A stretch of DNA of 5,093 nt, from assembly GCA_002686215.1 (NCBI GenBank), contig NZAU01000051.1, positions 2,326 to 7,418 on the forward strand, given 5' to 3'. Source of the stretch: Candidatus Woesearchaeota archaeon. GTDB lineage: Archaea > Nanoarchaeota > Nanoarchaeia > UBA10117 > ARS21. Under the pieces are notes generated by a model. It did no database searches and was not told the origin of the DNA. It saw only the letters and a list, made by a program, of their open reading frames with translations. Of the stretch, positions 1 to 5,093 are shown in pieces (within the stretch, counting starts at the first letter, position 1; each line of letters starts with the position of its first letter). The translations under genes and the position numbers were made by a program.

Positions 1-35
1 ACCTGACTTAAACCAATTCCGACAAGATTAGGCAT
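1..35 (-). CDS. Start of a phage structural gene, cut by the left window edge
   Basis: Only 11 complete codons plus two bases are visible. They begin with ATG at 35-33 and read MPNLVGIGLSQ, with the next codon starting GT (Val if GTN). From memory, this opening resembles that of virion structural proteins of T4-like cyanophages that begin M(P/S)NLVGIG.SQVP; that is recognition, not a search result. The start is supported by an AAGGAG ribosome-binding site 11 bases upstream and by the late-promoter-like AATAAATA box at 67-60. The gene has the same strand and direction as the large fibre gene just upstream, whose stop lies 27 bases before this ATG. No domain can be assigned from so short a piece, and a specific role in the virion is unknown. 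Confidence 0.68.
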   Translation of the reverse strand, partial: MPNLVGIGLSQ

Positions 36-46
36 TGCTTATGATA

Positions 47-52
47 CTCCTT
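47..52 (-). promoter_or_regulatory. Ribosome-binding site of the partial gene at the left edge
   Basis: AAGGAG on the minus strand, followed by an 11-base A/T-rich spacer and the ATG at 35-33. The spacing is at the long end of the usual range. No other start codon in this frame lies closer, so it supports this ATG as the start. Confidence 0.6.
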
Positions 53-59
53 ATATCCT

Positions 60-67
60 TATTTATT
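60..67 (-). promoter_or_regulatory. Candidate T4-type late promoter box (AATAAATA)
   Basis: The minus strand reads AATAAATA, seven of eight bases of the T4 late -10 element TATAAATA. That element is recognised by the phage late sigma factor (gp55 in T4). The box overlaps the TAA stop of the upstream fibre gene (65-63) and ends 24 bases before the ATG of the next gene, which would give a short leader containing the AAGGAG site. An identical box lies before the 181-residue gene. By eye I found no other copy on the minus strand. T4 late promoters have no -35 element, so nothing more is expected. Assignment is by motif and position only. Confidence 0.5.
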
Positions 68-3000
68 GCTGGGTGAGACCCTGTAATTGAGCATTAGGCA
101 GTCTCTTATTATAGTATTTGATTGCGTTTATAGTTGTATTTGCAAAACTATCAGCACCATGTCTTGATCCAATCGTCATCGTGTTGTTGACTGACACATC
201 TCCAGAAGTATCAGTAACAACAGTACCACCATTCAAACTTAACGCAAAATCATCTTTTTTAAATGCTAGTGCGGTTTTATTATTAGCATTGGCAATAGGT
301 GTTCCACCGTCAATCACAGCCTGATTGGTGCCATTATTGTACTTGACAACACCTTGATAACCATCATAATTTGCAATGACAATAGTTCTATTGTTATCTG
401 TACCATCACTAAGCATTAGAATATAAGGAGCAGTTTCTGAAGTAGATTTATATTCTCCATATAATGTTCCTTCAGTTGCGTTATGAAAATCGGTGAAGTT
501 TGTTCCTGTGATTTTTGCAATGTCTGCCCCACGAGTCACTGTGCTTCCTGATGTGGGGATGTATGATGTTGCAAAAGCACCTTCTTCTAATTGAGGTGCC
601 CAAACGTAATATGTACCTATTGAATCAGGAACAATAGGATATACATTTGCCTGACTCTGTGGTGTAAAAGTCCATGTAAATCTTTGCCATTGATCAGTTG
701 CAGTAAAAGAACCCGATCCGTTGTTCTGAGATGGTGAATATAAATTCATAAAGAATGTTCTACTCTCTCCGGCAGGACATCTTACCCAAACTGACATTGT
801 TGACTGAGTTGTTCCAATGTTACTCAAGTTTTGATATAAGTACTGCGGTATAGAACTTGGATACCATTTTAAAGCAGTGAATGTTCCATCTGGTGCTGCA
901 ACTTCTGTGGTGTTTGCTGTGTAATCGGCAGTAGTACCTTGTAGAGTCCATCCAGTTCCGCCAATTGTAGTGCTGTATGTGAATTTATTAGTTCTACTCT
1001 CCTCAATCAGCAATCCAAGACTTTCTCTTGTATCAAAATCGTGATCAAATCTTGGAACATTATTAGAAGCATATTTAACTAATCCATTCTCATCAATATA
1101 AGTTCCAACACCATCTCTGGTGAAAGTAACACGATCATCTAAAACTTTAGTTGCAGCAAAGTTCAAATCTAATGTAGATCTAATAGTTGGGTATTCAATA
1201 ACTGTTTGACTAATCGTACCAGCAACTTCTAGTGTAGTTTGTGGATTTTGCGTATTGATACCCACTTTACCATCATGAGTTATACGCATCTTCTCCGTGG
1301 CGTCTACATGGAAATGTAGATTAGGATTAGAAGATCCTCCATTATTCTTGATAAACGCTAGACCACCATCTCCATTTCTTATGACACACTCATAATCATC
1401 ATTTACATCACGATAGAATCCACTCTCATTACTTAATCCATCACTATCTGTCCTTATCTGCCATCCAGCAGTTGCTGCAGGAGACTCAACGTGAACTTTT
1501 GCTCCAGGAGCATTAGTTCCAATACCGACCGAACCAGCACCAGTTACACGCATCAACTCCGATTTAGTTGCTCTTTGATTTCCTGCAACATCCGAAGAAC
1601 CTGTTGCACTACCAGCAACAAGTTTACCAATAGTAAAGTCTGCTGAAGTAAGTGAAGTTGCTTCACCAGCAATATACATACCTGCTTGCTGACTAGTATT
1701 ATTATGGTTTGATGCTAGTGCAATGTTTACAGAACCACTGCTTATTGCATATCCACTACCACCAAATCCTGCCCAATAATCAACGTTGTTAGCAGTTGAT
1801 GTATTCCAAGTGCTGACCCACCTTCCAGCAGGCATTGAGTATGTGTTTGCGTTTGTAGTTGGAGCAGTTCCATATTTAGCAATTGTTAAACCAGTTCTTG
1901 GATCAGCATCATCAATACCAATATTACCATTAGTTTTCAGATAAAGTTGGTTAGTATTACCACTTGTTCTTATTCTTAATGGAGTTGCAGTAAAAGTTTC
2001 AAGAGAGGCATTTCCTGACCAAGCATTTAATCCTGCCTTTACATTGCCAGTACCTGTTTCTCTTTCTAATAAGACTTGTGGAGAATCGTCATAAACATGA
2101 AGAACTTTTGTAAATCCAGATTCTGCTGTTGGACCATCAGTTCCTATACCGATATTACCATCAGAAGTTACACGAAGTCTTTCTGTTCCAGAAGTCTCCG
2201 CAGTAATTGTATCGGCAGCAGGAAATCTTATTTTAGTATTTGTATCTCCTAGATGAATAATACTATCGTCTAAATAAATGCCAGCATTTGCAGTTATAAT
2301 ACCAACAGCATCGATGTTAGTTACGTCTTCGTAAGTAAGTGTTCCTGCAATAGAAACATTACCTGTGAACGTTCCGTCTACGGCACTTACATTACCACTA
2401 AACGTTCCAGTGGTTCCCGTCAGTCCATTTGGAAAATCTGCGGCACCACCAGAAGCACCACTGAAATCAGTGGCGGTAAGAATACCGGTTACAAGAGAAC
2501 CAGTGCTTGTGGTTTCAAATTTCTTTTCGTTGTCGTAGTAGAGATCTACTGAACCATTTTGATTAAAGGTAGCAATTTCTTCAGTATCAGCAGCATTTCT
2601 TATTCTAATCTGATTAGAAAGAATCCTTAATGCTCCAGTTCCTTGATCGGAAATGTAACTTATAGAATCATCATGATAAATCTGTAAGTCTTCACCATCA
2701 CCAAAGATTGCCTTTGCATTATCTTTAAAGTATGCGGTAGTACCAAATCCAACAGTTGCACCAGTTCCAACATTTAAATTCCCACTGAATGTTGAGACAC
2801 CAGAAACAATCAACTGATCAGTGTCTGTTGTTCCAGTTATATTAATACCAGAAGAGGTAGTTTCAATTTTCTTACTACCGTTATGATGAAGTTCTACCGA
2901 TGCATCGTTAAAGAATCTTGCAAGAGATGCACTAGATCCTTCAATTCTTATTTCTGACCCATTGGTCTTTAAATGTAGATTTCCTACTCCTGCATCTTCA

Positions 3001-3443
3001 ATATAATTTGTTCCACCATCATGATAAATCTGTAAGTCATCACCAGTGCCTAAAAGAATCTTATCACCATCTTGAAGATCTAAATTTCCTTCAAGATTTA
3101 TATTTCCACCAACAGTTAAATTATTTGATACATTGAAATTTCCACCAAGTTCAGTTTCAAGAGTAAACTCGGATACATTGAATGCCTTGTATGCAATTAA
3201 TTCAAGAGTATCTCCTTCTTGTGCAGCAGTTGACAATGAAAGAGTGGTGCCATCTGTGGCAACATAATCATCCGTTTCAATCAGTCTTACACCATTTAAA
3301 TAAGCGTCAAGATATCCAGGTGTATATCCAGACCTAAAAGTAAAATCTGTCGTTATTCCAGTTGTTGTATATGCTTGTCTAGCAATTGTTACTGAGGAAT
3401 CTGATGGTTTATTGCCAATATAACCGCCACTATTTTCTGCCAT
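63..3443 (-). CDS. Large modular tail-fibre or adhesin-like virion protein (1126 aa)
   Basis: This is probably a tail-fibre or other surface protein that contacts the host; the role is inferred from its modules. Residues 20-92 form an N-terminal fibre-type domain (GYLDAYLNGVRL, DDY, DGTTL...GD.LE). Residues 128-205 and 244-322 are two diverged copies of a DLQIYHD beta-repeat. Residues 320-395 carry G(I)(L/I)TA linkers, including TYEDVTNIDAVGIITA, a segment I recall from marine T4-like phages. Four GIGT-type units start at 430, 507, 638 and 726. Residues 751-1126 form a C-terminal module: FDHDFDTRESLGLLIEESRT (799-818), a jelly-roll-like region with WAPQLEEGAFATSYIPT (948-964), then a LamG/concanavalin-A-like end finishing in NKRLPNAQLQGLT. 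No signal peptide or membrane segment is visible. The start is set by AGGAG seven bases upstream and by TAATG overlap with the preceding gene. The size is in the range of T4 long-fibre subunits, but I see no clear T4 gp34 or gp37 homology and no C-terminal S74 chaperone motif. Confidence 0.85.
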   Translation of the reverse strand: MAENSGGYIGNKPSDSSVTIARQAYTTTGITTDFTFRSGYTPGYLDAYLNGVRLIETDDYVATDGTTLSLSTAAQEGDTLELIAYKAFNVSEFTLETELGGNFNVSNNLTVGGNINLEGNLDLQDGDKILLGTGDDLQIYHDGGTNYIEDAGVGNLHLKTNGSEIRIEGSSASLARFFNDASVELHHNGSKKIETTSSGINITGTTDTDQLIVSGVSTFSGNLNVGTGATVGFGTTAYFKDNAKAIFGDGEDLQIYHDDSISYISDQGTGALRILSNQIRIRNAADTEEIATFNQNGSVDLYYDNEKKFETTSTGSLVTGILTATDFSGASGGAADFPNGLTGTTGTFSGNVSAVDGTFTGNVSIAGTLTYEDVTNIDAVGIITANAGIYLDDSIIHLGDTNTKIRFPAADTITAETSGTERLRVTSDGNIGIGTDGPTAESGFTKVLHVYDDSPQVLLERETGTGNVKAGLNAWSGNASLETFTATPLRIRTSGNTNQLYLKTNGNIGIDDADPRTGLTIAKYGTAPTTNANTYSMPAGRWVSTWNTSTANNVDYWAGFGGSGYAISSGSVNIALASNHNNTSQQAGMYIAGEATSLTSADFTIGKLVAGSATGSSDVAGNQRATKSELMRVTGAGSVGIGTNAPGAKVHVESPAATAGWQIRTDSDGLSNESGFYRDVNDDYECVIRNGDGGLAFIKNNGGSSNPNLHFHVDATEKMRITHDGKVGINTQNPQTTLEVAGTISQTVIEYPTIRSTLDLNFAATKVLDDRVTFTRDGVGTYIDENGLVKYASNNVPRFDHDFDTRESLGLLIEESRTNKFTYSTTIGGTGWTLQGTTADYTANTTEVAAPDGTFTALKWYPSSIPQYLYQNLSNIGTTQSTMSVWVRCPAGESRTFFMNLYSPSQNNGSGSFTATDQWQRFTWTFTPQSQANVYPIVPDSIGTYYVWAPQLEEGAFATSYIPTSGSTVTRGADIAKITGTNFTDFHNATEGTLYGEYKSTSETAPYILMLSDGTDNNRTIVIANYDGYQGVVKYNNGTNQAVIDGGTPIANANNKTALAFKKDDFALSLNGGTVVTDTSGDVSVNNTMTIGSRHGADSFANTTINAIKYYNKRLPNAQLQGLTQQ
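66..1055 (-). other. C-terminal GLLIEESRTN / carbohydrate-binding-like module of the fibre protein
   Basis: Encodes residues 797-1126 in three recognisable parts. First is PRFDHDFDTRESLGLLIEES plus RTN (797-819), a motif I recognise from many phage tail proteins. Second is a roughly 150-residue jelly-roll-like stretch (820-971) with W834/W860, SVWVRCPAGE, WQRFTWTF and WAPQLEEGAF.TSYIPT.GSTVTR, resembling carbohydrate-binding-module folds. Third (972-1126) is a LamG/concanavalin-A-like stretch: T.YGEYK, then F.LSLNGG, then M.IGSRHGADSFANTTI, closing with IKYYNKRLPNAQLQGLT. The position at the C-terminal tip, where phage fibres usually carry receptor-binding domains, suggests glycan or host-surface binding. 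The fold and ligand are inferred. Confidence 0.6.
1218..2156 (-). repeat. Four spaced GIGT...P...L.V units in the fibre gene
   Basis: The encoded units begin at residues 430 (NIGIGTDGPT), 507 (NIGIDDADPRTGLTI), 638 (SVGIGTNAPGAKVHV) and 726 (KVGINTQNPQTTLEV). Each is preceded by a strand of the form (L/M)(R/Y)(V/I/L)(T/K)..G. They delimit segments of about 77, 131 and 88 residues. The unit is widespread in phage fibre and bacterial adhesin-like proteins, often ahead of an S74 intramolecular chaperone. Unit 2 is the most diverged, with GIDD in place of GIGT. The range given spans the whole set. Confidence 0.7.
2478..2714 (-). repeat. DLQIYHD fibre repeat, copy 2 (within the 1126-aa protein)
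   Basis: Encodes residues 244-322, the second, diverged copy of the unit at 2829-3062. Conserved points are FGDGEDLQIYHD, the Y.SDQGTG turn, (N/S).IRI, the alternating NGSVDLYYDNEKKFETTSTG segment, and the closing TG. The copies are separated by 38 residues holding a GVSTFSGNLNVGTGATVGFG linker. Divergence at most third positions shows that the duplication is not recent. Confidence 0.75.
2829..3062 (-). repeat. DLQIYHD fibre repeat, copy 1 (within the 1126-aa protein)
   Basis: Encodes residues 128-205. The pattern is G.GDDLQIYHDG, then Y/I.D.G.G.L.....N.I.I, then A.F..(N/D).SV.L...(N/E)KK.ETTS.G....TG. It matches copy 2 at 2478-2714 across its whole length. A 22-base stretch (3017-3038) is identical to 2669-2690, covering the codons for DLQIYHD. 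Such units are common in marine phage fibres and probably form repeated beta-structure along a trimeric shaft; the structure is inferred. Confidence 0.75.
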
Positions 3444-3988
3444 TAGCTAACTCCTGTGAGGATACTTAAACTTACATCAATTGCATTTGCAGTATCACAA
3501 TAAACTCTCAACTGATCATTTTGTTCAAGAATAGTTTTTCCCGTATCACTTATAATGAAAGAACTTCCTGCAGGAACGGGAATTTTACTTGCAATTGAAA
3601 CTCCAACAGTTTCACTATTATCATAAAGTTCTATCGTCAGATCTACTCTATTATTTGTATTATTTGCAAAAGTTCCTCCAATTAAAATACTCTTTTCTGT
3701 TGAAGAAGAAGTAAATACTGTGGTTTTTGCAAGAAATTTTACACTCTGATTTGCCGCAGCTGCCGTATTAGTAGAGTCTCTATCGACAATGACCTGTCCA
3801 GCACTTGCTCCATAAGCAGAAATTTTTGATCCAGCAATATAATGTTGATTCACAACTAAATCACCGACAGAAACACCACCGGTTGATATACCAGTAATTA
3901 AATTTGTGGTGATTCCAATTGAACCACCAGTGCTACTAGTAACAATACCAGCTGCTCTCGTTAACTTATTTGAGAATGATTCTGCCAT
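3443..3988 (-). CDS. Small phage virion structural protein (181 aa)
   Basis: I recognise this as a type of conserved hypothetical structural protein of marine T4-like phages, with no established biochemical role. Two parts are visible. Residues 1-90 begin MAESFSNKLTRAAGIVTSST and continue with ITGISTGGVSVGDLVVNQHYI and GQVIVDRDSTNT. This resembles the beta-rich repeats of phage structural proteins that describe 'G.(S/A)VGDLV....I.G.KI'. Residues 98-181 form a second beta-rich domain: EKSILIGGTFANNT, VDLTIELYDNS, KIPVPAGSSFIISDTGKTIL, ND.LRVYCDTANAIDVSLSIL. This resembles a small beta-sandwich seen in phage neck, tail or decoration proteins. One cysteine (C164); no signal or membrane segment. 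It sits 29 bases after the cupredoxin-like gene, behind an AATAAATA box, and its TAA shares a base with the ATG of the fibre gene, so the two are probably co-translated. It could be a fibre-attachment or decoration protein, but that is a guess from adjacency. Confidence 0.82.
   Translation of the reverse strand: MAESFSNKLTRAAGIVTSSTGGSIGITTNLITGISTGGVSVGDLVVNQHYIAGSKISAYGASAGQVIVDRDSTNTAAAANQSVKFLAKTTVFTSSSTEKSILIGGTFANNTNNRVDLTIELYDNSETVGVSIASKIPVPAGSSFIISDTGKTILEQNDQLRVYCDTANAIDVSLSILTGVS
3451..3455 (-). promoter_or_regulatory. Ribosome-binding site of the large fibre gene, inside the preceding gene
   Basis: AGGAG lies within the last codons of the 181-residue gene (minus-strand text ACAGGAGTTAGCTAATG). 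It is seven bases from the ATG at 3443-3441, which is ideal spacing. Together with the TAATG stop/start overlap, it indicates translational coupling and fixes the start of the fibre protein. Confidence 0.75.
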
Positions 3989-3996
3989 CTTTTTTT
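3989..3996 (-). promoter_or_regulatory. A-rich leader without a Shine-Dalgarno site before the 181-aa gene
   Basis: The minus strand reads AAATAAAAAAAG directly before the ATG at 3988-3986, with seven consecutive A residues. No GGAG, GAGG or AGGA sequence occurs in the 29 bases between the genes. This contrasts with the clear AGGAG and AAGGAG sites of the next two genes. Initiation probably relies on an unstructured A-rich leader. Confidence 0.45.
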
Positions 3997-4008
3997 ATTT
4001 GATAAAAG

Positions 4009-4016
4009 TATTTATT
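4009..4016 (-). promoter_or_regulatory. Candidate T4-type late promoter box (AATAAATA)
   Basis: The minus strand reads TAATAAATAC here, one base past the TAA stop of the upstream gene (4020-4018). The box matches the T4 late element TATAAATA at seven of eight positions and is identical to the box at 60-67. It ends 20 bases before the ATG of the 181-residue gene. By the T4 model, transcription would start about 6-7 bases downstream, leaving a leader of roughly 14 A/T-rich bases. This short gap is the only real intergenic space within the window besides the one at the left end. Confidence 0.5.
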
Positions 4017-4017
4017 A

Positions 4018-5093
4018 TTAACCGCCAAGTGCGATTACAAGTCCAATGGAGGGAATTGCTCCACCATTTAATGTTGCGGTGATTGATGTAGTTGCGGATC
4101 CAATCGCAAAAGTTCCAGTCTCTGCACTGGCAGATATTACAGTTCCACCAGTACCAACATTAAGAGCTGCTGCAGTGATAATACCCGTTATATTTACACT
4201 ACCACTTCCAGTAATATTGTTATTATCTAAATTAATATCACCATCAAATGTTGTTGCAGTAACAACACCAACATTATAGTTTTCAACTCCGGTTCCCGTG
4301 ACTCCACTTGTTTCCTTATTGACTAATTCTATCCAGTTATTTGCATGAGCATAATAACCTTTTCCGGTTGCATGAACGTGAGCAAATGCACCGTGATATG
4401 TTGAAGCACTAGGTAAATCACTAATATTAGAATAAAGGAATGGAATTACGTTAGTGGTTGCGGCACCAACGATTCTTTCAGAGAATGTTGTCACACCAGC
4501 AACACTTACATTATCTAAGTCTGTATGACCATCAACGTCTATATCAACAAAGTCACCATTACCAACAAACGTAGTTGCAGTTATAATACCACCCTGTGCA
4601 GTGATACCAGTTCCAACTTTCAATGAATTGGATACAGTTACATCATCAGGTAATCCAACTTGAGGTGTAGATCCTTCACCAGATCCATTAGTTACCTCAA
4701 CTTCATTTGCTGTTCCACTAATTGATGCAACATAATCACCTACAGTATCAGTACCAAGATCAACGGAGTTTGCCTGAATTGATGCGGAGATTGTTGCATT
4801 GGCAGATCCATCAAAAGTAGCACTACCAGATAGATCACCACTTAAACCAATTGTTCTTGCGGTTGCTAACTTTGTTGATACACTAGAATTTACCTGAACA
4901 GAATTGCCCATGTAACCATGAGCAGTACACTGATAGTGCAATACTGTTGGAGTATCATCACTAACTGTAATCTCAACATATGAACCAGAACTACCTGCTG
5001 ATATACCTGAGTTAGTTACACCAGTAGAATATCCTGTCGATTTAGCAGCATCAAGATAGAAAGCAATTGGGTGACCACTGTTAGAACTATCTG
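4018..5093 (-). CDS. Fibre-like structural protein with cupredoxin-like domain, 5' end beyond window
   Basis: The reading frame is open through the right edge, so the true start is outside; 357 complete codons are visible. An apparent start at 4941 is an in-frame TTG encoding Leu inside a domain, not a start. Visible residues 1-65 (SGHPIAFYLDAAKSTGYSTG..., then LHYQCTAHGYMGNSV) match a cupredoxin-like domain I recall from marine phage and bacterial proteins, usually written GHPFYI...YYQC..H..MGG. Residues 85-160 form a fibre-type unit (LSGDLSGSATFDGSANATIS, DSVGDYVASISGT-like). Residues 222-260 hold a His-rich block (TYHGAFAHVHATGKGYYAHA). G(I/V)(I/V)TATTF.G units start near visible residues 168, 275 and 303. 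The protein ends in a Gly/Ile-rich tail, GGAIPSIGLVIALGG. It is probably a virion surface or tail protein; the role of the cupredoxin domain is unknown. No terminator follows; the next gene starts 29 bases on. Confidence 0.82.
   Translation of the reverse strand, partial: DSSNSGHPIAFYLDAAKSTGYSTGVTNSGISAGSSGSYVEITVSDDTPTVLHYQCTAHGYMGNSVQVNSSVSTKLATARTIGLSGDLSGSATFDGSANATISASIQANSVDLGTDTVGDYVASISGTANEVEVTNGSGEGSTPQVGLPDDVTVSNSLKVGTGITAQGGIITATTFVGNGDFVDIDVDGHTDLDNVSVAGVTTFSERIVGAATTNVIPFLYSNISDLPSASTYHGAFAHVHATGKGYYAHANNWIELVNKETSGVTGTGVENYNVGVVTATTFDGDINLDNNNITGSGSVNITGIITAAALNVGTGGTVISASAETGTFAIGSATTSITATLNGGAIPSIGLVIALGG
4312..4428 (-). other. His-rich structural block (YHGAFAHVHATGKGYYAHA)
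   Basis: Encodes visible residues 222-260 of the right-edge gene: NISDLPSAS, then the His-rich segment with H233, H238, H240 and H249, then NNWIELVNKE. I recall this block, in the form LPSA..YHGMFAHVH.TG..YYAHA.NW..L, as recurring in structural proteins of marine T4-like phages. It is probably a small beta-domain. One H-x-H pair (AHVH) is present; metal binding, as in the iron-coordinating HxH needles of T4 gp37, is only a possibility. Confidence 0.5.
4897..5091 (-). other. Cupredoxin-like domain with possible type-1 copper ligands
   Basis: Visible residues 1-65 of the right-edge gene. Candidate ligands are H7 (in SGHP), C55, H58 and M61 (in QCTAHGYMGN). The 48-residue distance from the first His to the Cys and the C-x2-H spacing fit plastocyanin and pseudoazurin-type sites. 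The Met is at C+6 here; in pseudoazurin the ligand Met is at C+8 (CTPHYAMGM), where this protein has Asn. Either M61 serves as the axial ligand in a shortened loop, or the site is altered. The first part of the domain lies beyond the window. Copper binding is an inference. Confidence 0.6.

Noticed and set aside
118..324. Open frame on the plus strand (68 codons)
   Set aside because: It lies entirely opposite the well-supported fibre gene, has no ribosome-binding site of note, and its hydrophobic Val/Ala/Leu-rich content is what the antisense of Thr/Asn/Gly/Ser-rich coding sequence gives.
66..530. Possible variable region of a diversity-generating retroelement at the fibre C-terminus
   Set aside because: No template repeat or reverse transcriptase is in the window, and I saw no near-duplicate with adenine-specific differences. 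It cannot be excluded outside the window.
1218..3062. CRISPR-like or other DNA-level tandem repeat array
   Set aside because: The repeats are in-frame protein modules with diverged DNA and irregular spacing; there is no constant repeat plus unique spacer pattern.
3989..4017. Possible terminator (A/T run between genes)
   Set aside because: There is no GC-rich inverted repeat before the run on either strand; the bases fit a late promoter and leader better.
4046..4279. Open frame on the plus strand (77 codons) that looks membrane-like
   Set aside because: It is antisense to the end of the fibre-like gene. Its Val/Ile/Pro-rich stretches mirror Thr/Asn/Gly codons of the real gene, and nothing around it supports expression.
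1..5093. A novel defence or metabolic system
   Set aside because: All identifiable content is structural protein of phage type; no nuclease, helicase, toxin, polymerase or metabolic enzyme motif is visible on either strand.

Overview
The window looks like part of the late structural (virion) region of a T4-like marine myovirus, most likely a cyanophage of Prochlorococcus or Synechococcus, with a Pelagibacter-type phage as the alternative. The DNA is AT-rich. Every real gene lies on the minus strand, tightly packed. The proteins are built from low-complexity beta-rich fibre modules typical of marine T4-like phages: DLQIYHD units, GIGT...P...L.V units, and G(I/V)(I/V/T)TA...F.G linkers. The family assignment comes from remembered motif patterns; no search was run.

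Reading in the direction of transcription (right to left): (1) 5093-4018 is the 3' part of a structural or fibre-like gene whose start lies beyond the right edge. The reading frame is open to the edge. The visible N-terminal part is a cupredoxin-like domain with a Cys-x2-His-x2-Met cluster. (2) After 29 intergenic bases with a T4-late-type AATAAATA box comes a 181-residue structural protein (3988-3443). (3) Its stop overlaps by one base, as TAATG, the start of a 1126-residue modular tail-fibre or adhesin-like protein (3443-63). This has an N-terminal fibre-type domain, two long DLQIYHD repeats, four GIGT-type units, and a C-terminal GLLIEESRTN / carbohydrate-binding / concanavalin-A-like module. 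(4) A second AATAAATA box overlaps the stop of that gene and precedes a fourth gene. Only its first 11 complete codons (35-1, MPNLVGIGLSQ...) are inside the window.

Together these look like a late operon or pair of operons making virion surface and tail components, probably involved in host-surface recognition. No enzyme, RNA gene, integrase, CRISPR or insertion sequence is visible. There is no gene-free stretch over 300 bases. The most interesting points are the possible copper-site domain on a phage structural protein, the composite adhesin with a receptor-binding-like C-terminus where an S74 chaperone might be expected, the modules shared between two neighbouring genes, and the matched pair of late-promoter-like boxes at gene ends.
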